A stretch of DNA of 64,000 bases from Clostridiales bacterium (GCA_012520645.1 JAAYNV010000009.1:1-64000); one strand, 5' to 3'. Counted from the first letter of the stretch, positions 1 through 8,791 are shown. Notes: generated by a model from the sequence alone, not told the origin. A program made the numbers and translations.

Positions 1-351
1 GAAGGTGAGATCAACTACAAACGGCTGGCAGTGAATATGGTGGGCAATGTGTTTGTGGATCTTGGCATGGGCCTTTTTGTGGATGAGATGTGGGGTGGAG
101 TTGCAGAGGTAGAGGGTGGTAGTGAGACCAGCTATGCACGATGTATAGCTGGTCTAAGAAAACCTAATTCTTCTGTACAGACAATAAGTAATAGATTTCC
201 AAATGATAATCAAGTAGGGAAAAGATTTAATTATACAACAGAAGGTGGTGTTCAAAATGTTGATTTTGTGATAGATATGGATGGCAACCTACATATCGGT
301 AGAGGATATTCATATTTAGCTGGTGGCAGTTCAGTACAGCCGGCTGAGTAA
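1..351 (+). CDS. C-terminal tail of a large protein, possibly a polymorphic toxin (5' end outside window)
   Basis: The frame is open from base 1 to the TAA at 349-351, so this is the end of a longer protein rather than a gene starting at the internal ATG at 31-36. About 116 residues are visible. The last 60 residues form a compact domain ending in a GRGYSYLAGGSSVQ-type motif, which resembles C-terminal toxin domains attached to secreted RHS/LXG-type proteins. That family match is from memory and weak. No signal peptide or membrane segment is visible in this piece. A good ribosome site follows the stop at 351-357, but the frame behind it closes after about 15 codons, so any immunity-type partner is missing or broken. 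Confidence 0.45.
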   Translation, partial: EGEINYKRLAVNMVGNVFVDLGMGLFVDEMWGGVAEVEGGSETSYARCIAGLRKPNSSVQTISNRFPNDNQVGKRFNYTTEGGVQNVDFVIDMDGNLHIGRGYSYLAGGSSVQPAE

Positions 352-363
352 GGAGGAGTGGAT

Positions 364-411
364 TTGGCTAAGGAGAAAGTCACTTTAAGGAGCGTAGGTG
401 TGGGCATCTAA
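364..411 (+). pseudogene. Very short ORF after the toxin-like tail, possible remnant of a partner gene
   Basis: An AGGAGGA ribosome site at 351-357 overlaps the preceding stop. It is followed by a TTG at 364 (or GTG at 358), an open frame MAKEKVTLRSVGVGI, and a stop at 409-411. Spacing and overlap look like a translationally coupled second gene, but the frame ends almost at once at a hairpin. It could be the beginning of a decayed immunity gene or simply chance. Confidence 0.2.
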
Positions 412-426
412 AAATGCCCATGCACC
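397..426 (+). terminator. Hairpin after the toxin-like tail
   Basis: TGGGCAT (401-407) pairs with ATGCCCA (414-420), and GGTG/CACC extends the stem outward with a two-base bulge. No T-run follows, so it is at best a weak terminator. Confidence 0.35.
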
Positions 427-660
427 CAAACGAATAACCGATTGATTTTATCACAATTTCATGTTAAAATAACTTCAAGCAATAAAGGAAACAAATCTAA
501 GATCTCACACAATCTTACCCTGTATTTCGTCAGCTGGTATCAGTCCTGAAATACAGTGCTTCATCAGGCAATTCGCCTGAATTACTCCTTGCTTACAACT
601 GAATAACCGGCAGGGAGGAAGGCAGACCTCTCTGCACCCCATGGAAAGAGAGGAAATGCC
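427..660. other. Non-coding stretch upstream of the Rpn-type gene, with two small inverted repeats
   Basis: No convincing ORF is present. CTGTATTTC (520-528) is repeated inverted as GAAATACAG (548-556), and TCAGGC (564-569) as GCCTGA (575-580). The two hairpins sit about 100 bases before the gene at 661. They may be end sequences of the element that carries that gene. Confidence 0.35.
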
Positions 661-1275
661 ATGAGTCATGAAGAAACACAGAAGACGGGAAGCGCCGTGC
701 TGGAGCTCCTTCCCGAGAACTACCAGCTTAACTTAAGTGATTTTGCCCTGTTCTTATCTGTGATGAAGAACAAGAGGGCATACGAGGATGTGCTCAGCAT
801 CATACTGGATGAAGAAGATCTGGTCTTAAAAGAGGTCAAGGCAGAACAGGTGGTGTTAAACCAAAGCGGCAAGCGGGCGATCCGGCTGGATGCCTGGGCA
901 GTGGATTTGAAGAGCTGCCAGTTCAATACGGAAATGCAGAATGATACGGAGCATGATGATGTGAGAAAGCGTGCAAGGGAAAACCCGGAGATCATGGTCC
1001 GGGATAAGCGGATCCTGGAACTGGACAGTATTGTAACGGAAGTAAAGCAATCAGAGGAATGGGAGGCTGTGAAGATGAATATTCTGGAGATTGGTTTGGA
1101 GAAGGGGCGGGAAGAGGGGCATTGTAAAGGTCGCGAAGAAGGAATCCGCCAGGGGACACAGCTGGGAACCATCATGACACTTACCGCATTGGTTAAGGAT
1201 GGTCTGATTTCCATAGAGGAGGCTGCAAAACGGGCACAGATGACCGTGGAGGAGTTTGAGCAGAAGATGCGTTGA
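661..1275 (+). pseudogene. Rpn/PD-(D/E)XK family nuclease-transposase, internally deleted
   Basis: The protein (204 aa) matches the Rpn-type family often annotated as PD-(D/E)XK nuclease family transposase. The N-terminus holds the family block ending in RLDAWAVD and FNTEMQ, which carry the acidic and ExQ catalytic residues. The C-terminus has the typical EEGR-type repeats followed by a helical tail (EEAAKRAQMTVEEFEQKM). Family members are near 300 aa. Here the text jumps from DDVRKRAR straight to ENPEIMVRDKR around base 976, so roughly 85-90 residues that normally lie between these blocks seem to be missing in frame. The core acidic residues remain, but the fold is probably incomplete. Start ATG 661 is about 90 bases after the inverted repeats upstream. 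Confidence 0.7.
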
Positions 1276-1383
1276 ACACGAAACAGTCTTTGAAACGGTA
1301 TATATTATAAAACAAATCTTGTGTGTTGATTAGAGAAATAGAGGAAGGTTGATATGACATAAATTTCAAATGTCAACAAAAGG

Positions 1384-1413
1384 TTGTCTGTTCAGAATGG
1401 CGCGTGCTATACT
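1384..1413 (+). promoter_or_regulatory. Probable sigma-A promoter of ackA, extended -10
   Basis: TTGTCT (1384-1389) and TATACT (1408-1413) are 18 bases apart, and a TGC directly before the -10 makes it an extended element. A GGAGGA ribosome site lies at 1465-1470 before the ATG at 1480. Confidence 0.6.
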
Positions 1414-1479
1414 AAATTTGTATACTTTCTTTGTAGAGGTATGCAGAAAAGTCTGAATATAAACGGAGGATAGTAAAAC

Positions 1480-2676
1480 ATGAATGTATTGGTCATTAAC
1501 TGCGGCAGTTCTTCATTGAAATACCAGCTTATCAATAGCGAGAGTGAGGCGGTTTTGGCAAAAGGACTCTGTGAGAGAATCGGAATCGATGACAGTGCGA
1601 TTACGCATCAGCCGGCCGGCGGAGCAAAGGTGAAAACAGAGGTGGACATGCCGGATCACACCGCAGCTGTCAAATTTGTCATTGAAAAACTTACAGATGT
1701 GTCAGTAGGGGTAATCCGTTCTTTAAATGAGATCGATGCGGTGGGACATCGTATCGTACACGGCGGAGAAAAGTTTTCCGGTTCGGTGTTGATTACGCCG
1801 GAAGTGATCCGGGCAATCGAGGAATGCAACGATCTGGCACCGCTTCATAATCCGGCAAATCTGATTGGTATTAATTCCTGTAAGGAAATCATGCCGGATG
1901 TACCGATGGTGGGCGTCTTTGATACTGCTTTCCATCAGACCATGCCGAAAAAGGCCTATCTGTACGGTCTGCCATATGAATATTATGAGAAATACAAGGT
2001 GAGACGCTACGGTTTTCACGGAACCAGCCACGATTTTGTATCCAGGCGTGCGGCTGAGATTCTCGGCAAGGATATAAAGGAACTGAAAATCATCGTATGC
2101 CACCTTGGAAACGGAGCTTCCGTATCTGCGGTTTTGAATGGAGAATCCGTAGATACCTCGATGGGACTCACGCCGCTTGAGGGTCTGATTATGGGAACGA
2201 GAAGCGGGGATATGGATCCTGCAATTGTGACATTTTTGTCAGAAAAGCTGGGTGTATCCGCAGAAGAGGTTTTGAACATATGCAATAAAAAGTCTGGTGT
2301 ACTGGGACTTTCCGATAATTATTCCAGTGATTTCAGGGATCTGGCTGAGGCTGCCGCTGCCGGAAATGAAAAGGCAGAAACGGCACTTGAGACTTATGCT
2401 TACCGGGTAGGAAAGTATATCGGTGCGTATGCGGCAGCCATGAACGGTGTGGATGCGATTGTATTTACGGCAGGTGCCGGAGAGAACAATGCCGAGGTGC
2501 GTAAACTGATTGGACAGTACATCGGTTTTCTTGGAACGAATATTGATCCAGAGAAAAATAAACTCCGCGGAGAAGAGGTCATCCTTTCCGATCCGGACGC
2601 GAAGGTGACGACAATGGTCATTCCGACCAATGAAGAGCTTGCCATCGCAAGAGAAACAGAGAAGCTCGTAAGGTAA
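1480..2676 (+). CDS. ackA: Acetate kinase
   Basis: AckA interconverts acetyl phosphate plus ADP and acetate plus ATP, and is the main substrate-level ATP step of acetate fermentation. The 398-residue length is standard. The N-terminal phosphate-binding [10 protein letters not shown] (7-16), HRIVHGG (90-96), the catalytic Asp148 in [18 protein letters not shown] (178-184) and the LGNGAS and GTRSGDMDP nucleotide-binding segments are all present. It has its own promoter and ribosome site. The usual partner pta (phosphotransacetylase) is not in the 1.4 kb upstream or in the genes that follow, so ackA is either alone or separated from pta here. Confidence 0.97.
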   Translation: MNVLVINCGSSSLKYQLINSESEAVLAKGLCERIGIDDSAITHQPAGGAKVKTEVDMPDHTAAVKFVIEKLTDVSVGVIRSLNEIDAVGHRIVHGGEKFSGSVLITPEVIRAIEECNDLAPLHNPANLIGINSCKEIMPDVPMVGVFDTAFHQTMPKKAYLYGLPYEYYEKYKVRRYGFHGTSHDFVSRRAAEILGKDIKELKIIVCHLGNGASVSAVLNGESVDTSMGLTPLEGLIMGTRSGDMDPAIVTFLSEKLGVSAEEVLNICNKKSGVLGLSDNYSSDFRDLAEAAAAGNEKAETALETYAYRVGKYIGAYAAAMNGVDAIVFTAGAGENNAEVRKLIGQYIGFLGTNIDPEKNKLRGEEVILSDPDAKVTTMVIPTNEELAIARETEKLVR

Positions 2677-2724
2677 TATGGCTGCAGACACTGGAGCGAA
2701 ACAGGAAAAGGAGCATGCCTTTGG

Positions 2725-3336
2725 ATGGAAAAAGGACGTAGAGAGGAGCGGAGAAGTGTCATCTATGCAGGTGAGACGATTCCATTTCTCCTCATAAAGA
2801 GTAAGAGAAAAACCTGGGCAATCAGTGTGGAAGAAAACGGAGAGGTACTGTTAAAGGTACCTCTTTTTGCCACAGAAAAGGAGATCAGCCGGATTTTATC
2901 CGATAAAAAGGACTGGATCATAACCCATTACCGGAAACGGCAGGAAATTTTGAAAAACAGTCCGCAGAGTACCCTGACGGAGAAACAGAGAGAAGCGCTG
3001 AAAAAGCGTTATATTCATGCAGCAAAGGAATATTTTCCGAAGCGGGTGGCATATTTCTGGCAGTATACCGGAGGACATTATGAACGGATTACAATCCGGG
3101 AGCAGAAGACACGCTGGGGAAGCTGCAGCAGCCAGGGTACCTTATCCTTTAACTGGAAGCTCATGCTGGCACCGCCCGCCGTGCTCGATTATGTGGTAGT
3201 ACATGAGCTGTGCCATTTAAAACACATGAATCACAGCAGGGACTTCTGGCAGGCTGTGGAGGAGGTGCTGCCGGAATACCGGGAACAGCGCAGATGGTTA
3301 AAGGAGCATGGGAGTGAATTGAATTTTTTGGGATAA
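2725..3336 (+). CDS. YgjP-type (DUF45/WLM-like) zinc metallopeptidase
   Basis: The protein (203 aa) has a zinc-binding HELCH at 160-164, followed by HMNHSRDFW. The family signature TRWGSCSS (129-136) precedes it. This places it in the YgjP/SprT-like metallopeptidase family of cytosolic proteins with poorly known substrates. No signal peptide is visible. AAAGGAG at 2706-2712 serves the ATG at 2725 with a somewhat long spacing. It follows ackA by 48 bases and may be co-transcribed. Confidence 0.85.
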   Translation: MEKGRREERRSVIYAGETIPFLLIKSKRKTWAISVEENGEVLLKVPLFATEKEISRILSDKKDWIITHYRKRQEILKNSPQSTLTEKQREALKKRYIHAAKEYFPKRVAYFWQYTGGHYERITIREQKTRWGSCSSQGTLSFNWKLMLAPPAVLDYVVVHELCHLKHMNHSRDFWQAVEEVLPEYREQRRWLKEHGSELNFLG

Positions 3337-3419
3337 TTTACTTGAGTGATACTTCTTATTTGTGGTTAAATAAAAGAAGAAAATTATGGTACTGAAGATG
3401 GGCGGTAACTATAATATTA

Positions 3420-3431
3420 TAAAAAAGGAAA
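3420..3431. promoter_or_regulatory. AT palindrome in front of rubrerythrin, candidate operator
   Basis: TATAATATTATA is a perfect 12-base palindrome directly upstream of the ribosome site. It resembles a compressed PerR box (the consensus has one central base between ATTATAA-type halves). It also contains a TATAAT that could be a -10. Regulation by PerR is an inference. Confidence 0.3.
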
Positions 3432-3444
3432 AGGAGATACTATT

Positions 3445-3984
3445 ATGGGAAGACTTACAGGAACCAAAACAGAAGCAAATTTAAAGGCTGCATTTGCAGG
3501 AGAATCGGAGGCAAGAAATAAGTATACCTATTTTGCATCCAAGGCAAAGAAGGATGGATATGTTCAGATTGCAGCTATTTTCGAGGAGACTGCAGCCAAT
3601 GAAAAGGAGCACGCAAAGCTCTGGTATAAGCTGTTAAATGACGGTATTGGTTCCACCGTGGAAAATCTTAAAGCGGCGGCAGAGGGAGAGAACTATGAGT
3701 GGACCGATATGTACGCTGAGTTTGCAAAGGAAGCCAGAGCCGAGGGATTTGATGATATTGCAGAGTTGTTTGAAGGTGTAGCTGCAATTGAGAGAGAGCA
3801 TGAAGAAAGATACCGTCAGCTTTTAGCAAATATTGAAGGTGATGTTGTATTTTCCAAGGACGGAGATGTGATCTGGCAGTGCTCGAACTGTGGTCATATC
3901 TGTGTTGGCAAAAAGGCGCCGGAGGTATGTCCGGTATGTTCGCATCCGCAGGCTTATTTCCAGATTAAGGCACAGAATTACTAA
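3445..3984 (+). CDS. rbr: Rubrerythrin
   Basis: Rubrerythrin is a cytosolic NADH-linked peroxidase that protects anaerobes from hydrogen peroxide. It consists of an N-terminal four-helix di-iron domain (residues 1-135) with the ExxH pairs E53/H56 and E116/H119 plus E20 and the acidic helix around 83-87. The C-terminal rubredoxin-like domain has Cys146, Cys149, Cys162 and Cys165. The length (179 aa) is normal. A second, closely similar copy is fused to the end of the protein at 27923-29908. An AT palindrome just upstream may be an operator. Confidence 0.96.
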   Translation: MGRLTGTKTEANLKAAFAGESEARNKYTYFASKAKKDGYVQIAAIFEETAANEKEHAKLWYKLLNDGIGSTVENLKAAAEGENYEWTDMYAEFAKEARAEGFDDIAELFEGVAAIEREHEERYRQLLANIEGDVVFSKDGDVIWQCSNCGHICVGKKAPEVCPVCSHPQAYFQIKAQNY

Positions 3985-4000
3985 GAACAGGAGATACAGG

Positions 4001-5341
4001 ATGACAATACAGCTTCCGGAAAAGGTCAAAATCATATTAGACACACTGCATCAGGCAGGATATGAAGGCTATGCGGTGGGCGGTTGTGTCAGGGACAGCA
4101 TACTCGGCAGAATTCCGGATGACTGGGACATTACGACTTCCGCAAAACCGGAGCAGGTCAAGGAACTGTTTCGGCGGACGATTGATACCGGTATAAAGCA
4201 CGGTACCGTGACCGTGCTTTTGGAACGGGAAGGCTTTGAGGTGACGACCTATCGGATTGACGGAGAATATGAGGATTCCAGACATCCCAAGGAGGTTACT
4301 TTCACGGCGAACCTGGAGGAGGATTTAAAGCGCCGCGACTTTACGATCAATGCCATGGCATACAATGAGGAAGAGGGCATAATCGACCTGTTTGATGGGA
4401 TGGGAGATATCGAAAGTGGAGTCATCCGGGCTGTGGGCGTGGCAAAGGAACGTTTTACGGAGGATGCCCTGCGTATTATGCGGGCGGTACGTTTTGCGGC
4501 ACAGCTGGGCTATCAGATTGAGGAGGAGACGGAGCAGGCGATTACAGAGCTTGCTCCGAATCTTGTGCATATCAGTGCAGAACGGATACAGGTGGAGCTT
4601 GTGAAGCTGATGGTATCTCCGCATCCGGATAAACTGCGTGTCATGTATGACACGGGTGTCACAAAAGTGATACTGCCGGAGTTTGACCGGATGATGGAAA
4701 CGGAGCAGAACAATCCCCATCATTGCTATAACGTGGGTGAGCATACCTTGCATTCGCTTTTGTTTGTGGAAGCGGACAAGGTGCTGCGTCTGTCCATGTT
4801 GTTTCATGACATGGGAAAGCCGGAGACTAAGACGACGGATGAGGATGGTATAGACCATTTTCATGGACATGCGCAGATTGGTGCAGAGCGGTCCCGACAG
4901 ATCCTGCGGCGGCTTAAATTTGACAATGACACGATTGCCAGAGTCAGCCGTACCGTACTTTACCATGATTATAAGATGGCATTGACGGCAAAATCGGTAC
5001 GGCGTGGTATTTATAAGGTGGGAGAGGATATTTTTGCGAACCTGTTTGCGGTCAAATATGCGGATGTCTGTGCGCAGAGTGGCTTTATGCGGGCACAAAA
5101 GCTGGAAGAGCTTGTCCGTCTGAAGGAAATTTATGCGCAGATTCAGGAAGAAAAGCAGTGTGTATCCTTAAAGGAGCTTGCCATTAATGGAAGCGACCTG
5201 ATTGCCCATGGTATGAAGCCGGGAAAAGAAATCGGAAACGTATTGGCAGAGCTTTTGGATGCCGTGTTGGAGGAGCCGGAGTTAAATACCGCAGATCAGC
5301 TTCTTTCCAGGGCGGCTGCAATGGGCTATATCCGGTTCTAA
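4001..5341 (+). CDS. cca: CCA-adding tRNA nucleotidyltransferase
   Basis: The enzyme adds or repairs the 3' CCA of tRNAs, which matters here because the tRNA genes in this window do not encode CCA. The class II motif GGCVRD (27-32) and the metal-binding DWD (41-43) are clear. The RRDFTINAMAY and poly(A)-polymerase-type RNA-binding regions follow. An HD domain (LFHDMGKP to the later YHD) occupies the C-terminal third. I chose ATG 4001, giving 446 aa, because an ACAGGAGATACAGG ribosome region lies just before it. The longer frame to 3890 would overlap rubrerythrin with a basic nonsense extension. It is 16 bases after rbr. Confidence 0.95.
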   Translation: MTIQLPEKVKIILDTLHQAGYEGYAVGGCVRDSILGRIPDDWDITTSAKPEQVKELFRRTIDTGIKHGTVTVLLEREGFEVTTYRIDGEYEDSRHPKEVTFTANLEEDLKRRDFTINAMAYNEEEGIIDLFDGMGDIESGVIRAVGVAKERFTEDALRIMRAVRFAAQLGYQIEEETEQAITELAPNLVHISAERIQVELVKLMVSPHPDKLRVMYDTGVTKVILPEFDRMMETEQNNPHHCYNVGEHTLHSLLFVEADKVLRLSMLFHDMGKPETKTTDEDGIDHFHGHAQIGAERSRQILRRLKFDNDTIARVSRTVLYHDYKMALTAKSVRRGIYKVGEDIFANLFAVKYADVCAQSGFMRAQKLEELVRLKEIYAQIQEEKQCVSLKELAINGSDLIAHGMKPGKEIGNVLAELLDAVLEEPELNTADQLLSRAAAMGYIRF

Positions 5342-5389
5342 TCCCTTTCTGACGGTCATAAGATAAGGTATGACCTAAGAGAGGGAGGA
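5342..5389 (+). promoter_or_regulatory. Hairpin that buries the ribosome site of the cotS-like gene, with a sigma-K-like -10 inside
   Basis: TCCCTTTCT (5342-5350) can pair with AGAGAGGGA (5378-5386, nine pairs with one G-U). Inside it GGTCATA (5354-5360) pairs with TATGACC (5369-5375). The AGGGAGG Shine-Dalgarno (5382-5388) lies in the 3' arm. No T-run follows, so it is not a typical terminator. CATAAGATA (5357-5365) fits the mother-cell sigma-K -10 pattern CATA-N3-TA, but no clear -35 was found. A transcript starting near 5372 would lack both 5' arms. Confidence 0.45.
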
Positions 5390-5395
5390 ATGAAA

Positions 5396-6376
5396 GTGAA
5401 TGACAGAAGTGTCAGTTTGCTGGAGCAGTATGAGATCACAGTGAATCGCACATGGAAGGGCCGGGGAGCCATTTTATGTGATACGGACCGGGGACTTAAG
5501 ATTTTTATGGAATATCCCTGTCCGAAGGAAAAAATTATTTTGCAGGACACCCTGCTGACACATATAAAAGAGGCTGGAGTGATACGCACAGAGAGCATTG
5601 TCCGAAATAAGGAGGGAGAGCTCCTATGTATAGATACAGATCAGACGGCCTATGTGCTCAAGGATTACTTTAATGGGCAGGAATGTGTTGTGAGGGATAT
5701 GCAGGACTGCAAAAGGGCAGTCAGGGCACTGGCAAAACTGCATAAACTGATGTATCTGCCTGCTTACTGCGCCCAGAATGAAGTCCGGGCGTTTTCTTTG
5801 ACCAGAGAATTTGAAAAGCGTACCAGAGAACTGAAAAAGGTATATAAATTTTTACAGCACAAGGGTCAGCGAGGAGATTTTGAGCTTTACCTGCTGCATC
5901 ATTTTCTGCCCTTTTATGAAAAGGCAAAACAGATCAGTCTCAGGGTTCAGGAGGAATATACGGCAGAAGAGCAGGAGCATTCAAAAAAGATGGGAAGTCT
6001 CTGTCACGGGGATTTCCAATATCATAATGTAATGTTCTGCGGGGGAGAGGCAGCAGTCATACATTTTGAGCGGTGTATAGTAGACAGTCAGATGCGCGAC
6101 CTCTGTCTGTTTCTTCGTAAGATGTTAGAAAAGAATAACTGGGATGTTCAGGAGGCAGCGGAGCTTTTGGAGATCTATGATAAAGAAAAGACATTGACGG
6201 CAGAGGACCGCAGGCAGCTCTATTATCGATTTGCCTACCCTGAAAAATTCTGGAAGATCGTCAATTTTTATTATAACAACGGAAAGGCATGGATTCCCGA
6301 AAAGAATATGGAGAAGCTTACGCAGCTCCTTTCGCAGGAGGAGAATCGAGAGAAGTTTTTGGAGAGCATCCGGTAG
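5396..6376 (+). CDS. CotS-family spore coat kinase-like protein
   Basis: The protein has the aminoglycoside-phosphotransferase/choline-kinase fold of the CotS spore coat family. This is seen in the catalytic-loop CHGDFQYHNVMF and the downstream DLCLFLRKMLEKNNWD, which is typical of CotS. The metal-binding Asp of the DFG-equivalent is His (AVIHFERC), as CotS proteins often vary here, so it may be a pseudokinase. Two starts are possible: ATG 5390 sits only one base after the AGGGAGG site, while GTG 5396 has a normal spacing of seven, so I prefer GTG. A hairpin masks the ribosome site (see separate entry). Confidence 0.85.
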   Translation: MNDRSVSLLEQYEITVNRTWKGRGAILCDTDRGLKIFMEYPCPKEKIILQDTLLTHIKEAGVIRTESIVRNKEGELLCIDTDQTAYVLKDYFNGQECVVRDMQDCKRAVRALAKLHKLMYLPAYCAQNEVRAFSLTREFEKRTRELKKVYKFLQHKGQRGDFELYLLHHFLPFYEKAKQISLRVQEEYTAEEQEHSKKMGSLCHGDFQYHNVMFCGGEAAVIHFERCIVDSQMRDLCLFLRKMLEKNNWDVQEAAELLEIYDKEKTLTAEDRRQLYYRFAYPEKFWKIVNFYYNNGKAWIPEKNMEKLTQLLSQEENREKFLESIR

Positions 6377-6407
6377 TATAAAGGTATATTTTTAACTTCT
6401 GTCTTCC

Positions 6408-6436
6408 TCGACATTTCTTTTGATTTATCTTATAAT
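6408..6436 (+). promoter_or_regulatory. Sigma-A promoter of the PEGA lipoprotein gene
   Basis: TCGACA (6408-6413) and a consensus TATAAT (6431-6436) are separated by 17 bases. An AAAGGAG ribosome site follows before the ATG at 6479. Confidence 0.6.
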
Positions 6437-6478
6437 GCCAGTAGATAAAATATCGCAGAACAAAGGAGAAGCTTCTCT

Positions 6479-7888
6479 ATGTATAAAAAGAACAAAAGAA
6501 AAGCCGGATGGCGAAAGAGAGCTTTGGCAGGGTGTCTCGTGCTTCTGTGCGGCGGACTGCTTGCAGGCTGCAGCATGTCACTTCCGTGGGAGAGGACAGC
6601 TTCTGCTGGAAAAACAGCGGGAGAGGAAACGAACGGTACCGGTTTTATACCGGAAATGCCGGGCAGCTATGACAGCGCAGACACGGCGGTCATTGTCGAG
6701 CGGAATGAAGAGGAGAAAACGATTACCTTTTTTAACATTCCGACAGGGCGGAATTATACGCTGAACTACGACGGTACGACAAAGATTACCGATAAGTATG
6801 GGAAAGGAATGTCCATGGCGCAGGTGAAGGCTGGAGATGTGACGGATATTACCTTTTTAAAGTCCAAAAAGAAGTTAAGAAGCCTTGCACTTTCTTCTCA
6901 GGTCTGGACCAATCGCGCAGAAGGAAATTACCAGATCAATATGAATGGGAAGGGCATGCTTGTAGGCAAGGATCAGTATAAGCTGGCAGACAATGTGATG
7001 GTGGTTTCCGGAGAGGAGCAGATCGGTCTGATGGATATTAATGCCTGTGACGGACTGATCCTGCAGGGAATTGGTCATACGATCTACAGCATTGAAATCG
7101 AAAAAGGACACGGCTATTTAAAACTTGAAAATTCGGAATATTTTACCGGAGGATGGATTGAGGTAGGACAGTCTCTGATCCAGCCGGTAACAGAGGACAT
7201 GCTGTTAACCGTGCCGGAAGGAAAATATCAAGTGCTGATTACAAATCAGGGAAACGGGGGGACCAAAAAGGTTACGATAGAACGCAACCGGGAGACCGTA
7301 CTGGATGTCGGAGATCTGAAGGGAGAGGAACCTGTCATTGGGAATATTGTGTTTACGGTAGATCCGGAAAGTGCATCCGTTTATATTGATGGAGATAAGG
7401 TGGATATAAGCGGTCCTGTAACTCTGGAATACGGTATTCATCAGCTGATCGTGCGCGCAGAAGGCTATGAGACCATGACAAAGTACTTAAAGGTCGGACA
7501 AGAGAATGCCAATATTTCTCTGGAATTAGAGATCGCAGAGGAAGACAGGGAGCAGGAAGAGAAGAATGTCTCGGGAAATGATACAGCAGATGAAAAGCAG
7601 GAGGAAGAGAATACCACATCCGGAAACACAGCAGAACCGGACAGCACCAATACGGTAAACGCAACGGATGAATATCGGATCTATATTACCTCTCCGAAGG
7701 ATACGGAGGTGTATTTTGACGGAAAATATATGGGACTGGCTCCGGTTGACTTTAAGAAGGAATCCGGCACACATGTGGTAACGCTTCGTAGGAGTGGTTA
7801 TCAGACCAGAAGCTTTACGATCCAGATTGATGAGGAGAAAAAAGATATTAGCTGGTCTTTCTCCGAACTGGAGAAAACATCGGAATAA
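6479..7888 (+). CDS. PEGA-domain surface lipoprotein
   Basis: The N-terminus is a basic stretch, a hydrophobic core and a lipobox LLAGC (Cys31), so the protein should be anchored to the outer face of the membrane. The middle (about 60-280) is a beta-rich region of unknown function. Two PEGA domains follow, at about 287-350 and 399-469, with typical SVYIDG/EVYFDGKYMG and GYETMTK/GYQTRSF motifs. They are separated by an acidic, Asn/Thr-rich linker. PEGA domains are found in cell-surface proteins, but the substrate is unknown. It has its own promoter, and mazG follows after 15 bases. Confidence 0.85.
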   Translation: MYKKNKRKAGWRKRALAGCLVLLCGGLLAGCSMSLPWERTASAGKTAGEETNGTGFIPEMPGSYDSADTAVIVERNEEEKTITFFNIPTGRNYTLNYDGTTKITDKYGKGMSMAQVKAGDVTDITFLKSKKKLRSLALSSQVWTNRAEGNYQINMNGKGMLVGKDQYKLADNVMVVSGEEQIGLMDINACDGLILQGIGHTIYSIEIEKGHGYLKLENSEYFTGGWIEVGQSLIQPVTEDMLLTVPEGKYQVLITNQGNGGTKKVTIERNRETVLDVGDLKGEEPVIGNIVFTVDPESASVYIDGDKVDISGPVTLEYGIHQLIVRAEGYETMTKYLKVGQENANISLELEIAEEDREQEEKNVSGNDTADEKQEEENTTSGNTAEPDSTNTVNATDEYRIYITSPKDTEVYFDGKYMGLAPVDFKKESGTHVVTLRRSGYQTRSFTIQIDEEKKDISWSFSELEKTSE

Positions 7889-7903
7889 AAGAAACGGCAG
7901 AGC

Positions 7904-8629
7904 ATGGTGATAAAAATGAGTCAGAAATACAGTTATGAGGATCTTTTGAAGATTATGGAAACACTGCGCAGTGAAAATGGCTGTCCATGGGACCGGGTTC
8001 AGACCCATGAAAGCTTAAAGCCATGCGTGGTAGAGGAGGCAGCAGAACTGGTATCGTCTATCCGAATCTACGAGCAGTGCGGTAATGCGGAAAATATGTG
8101 TGAGGAGCTTGGCGATCTGCTTCTGCAGGTGGTGATGCACGCCCAGATCGCAGGGGAAGAGGGACTGTTTACCATGGAGGATGTGGTGCAGGGCATTTCC
8201 GAAAAGATGGTGCGCAGACATCCGCATGTGTTCGGTACAGGGAATGCGGATACACCGGATGCGGTCGTAGAGAGTTGGGATGAGATCAAGAAAAAGGAAA
8301 AAGAGGGAAAAAGCTGGATCGAATCTCCGTTACGGGAGATACCAAAGGAGCATCCGGCACTTACCCGTGCCTCTAAGGTGCTTAAAAAGGCGCACAAGCT
8401 CTATGGATATGAAACAGAATACTCGCTGGAAGAATGTGTGGCCGGACTGGAGGCAGAGCTTGATAAGGAAGAGGTTTCCAGGGAATCGGTCAGCGAAAGA
8501 CTGGGAGATCTTCTGATGCAGATCGCGGATATTGCGGCACAGTATAAGTTATCAGCAGAGCAGATCCTGACGGATAAAGTGGAGGATGTGATTGAAAAGT
8601 ATGAACCGTTTCCGGGGCAGGGTGGCTGA
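7904..8629 (+). CDS. mazG: MazG nucleoside triphosphate pyrophosphohydrolase
   Basis: MazG hydrolyses (d)NTPs to the monophosphate and pyrophosphate as a house-cleaning enzyme. The N-terminal domain shows LRSENGCPWDRVQTHESL, the VVEEAAEL metal site and CEELGDLLLQVVMHA. A second, shorter MazG-like domain lies near the C-terminus (SERLGDLLMQIADIA). A length of 237-241 aa fits the two-domain form. ATG 7904 and the in-frame ATG 7916 (MSQKYSYEDL) are both possible, since neither has a strong ribosome site. In Bacillus the homologue precedes yabO in the same block as here. Confidence 0.94.
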   Translation: MVIKMSQKYSYEDLLKIMETLRSENGCPWDRVQTHESLKPCVVEEAAELVSSIRIYEQCGNAENMCEELGDLLLQVVMHAQIAGEEGLFTMEDVVQGISEKMVRRHPHVFGTGNADTPDAVVESWDEIKKKEKEGKSWIESPLREIPKEHPALTRASKVLKKAHKLYGYETEYSLEECVAGLEAELDKEEVSRESVSERLGDLLMQIADIAAQYKLSAEQILTDKVEDVIEKYEPFPGQGG

Positions 8630-8687
8630 ACAGAAGGGGACAGGCTGATTTTAACCCTGTATTCTATGGGAGAATGCTAAAAATGCC

Positions 8688-8716
8688 TTGACAAAAGGGG
8701 TTTTACTGGATATAAA
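8688..8716 (+). promoter_or_regulatory. Consensus sigma-A promoter of hup
   Basis: TTGACA (8688-8693), a 17-base spacer and TATAAA (8711-8716) form a near-perfect promoter. This fits the very high expression expected of HU. Confidence 0.85.
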
Positions 8717-8791
8717 TATATATAGGCGTTTCGTAACAGAAACATCCGGATTAACTAGAAAATAAAAACTCATTTAGAGGAGGAGTTCGAG

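Noticed and set aside
4325-5098. Long open frame on the reverse strand of cca (257 codons)
   Set aside because: It lies wholly inside a well-supported cca gene, has His/Arg-rich nonsense composition and no ribosome site.
7526-8008. Reverse-strand frame across the PEGA/mazG junction
   Set aside because: It overlaps two supported genes and shows no start signal or recognizable domain.
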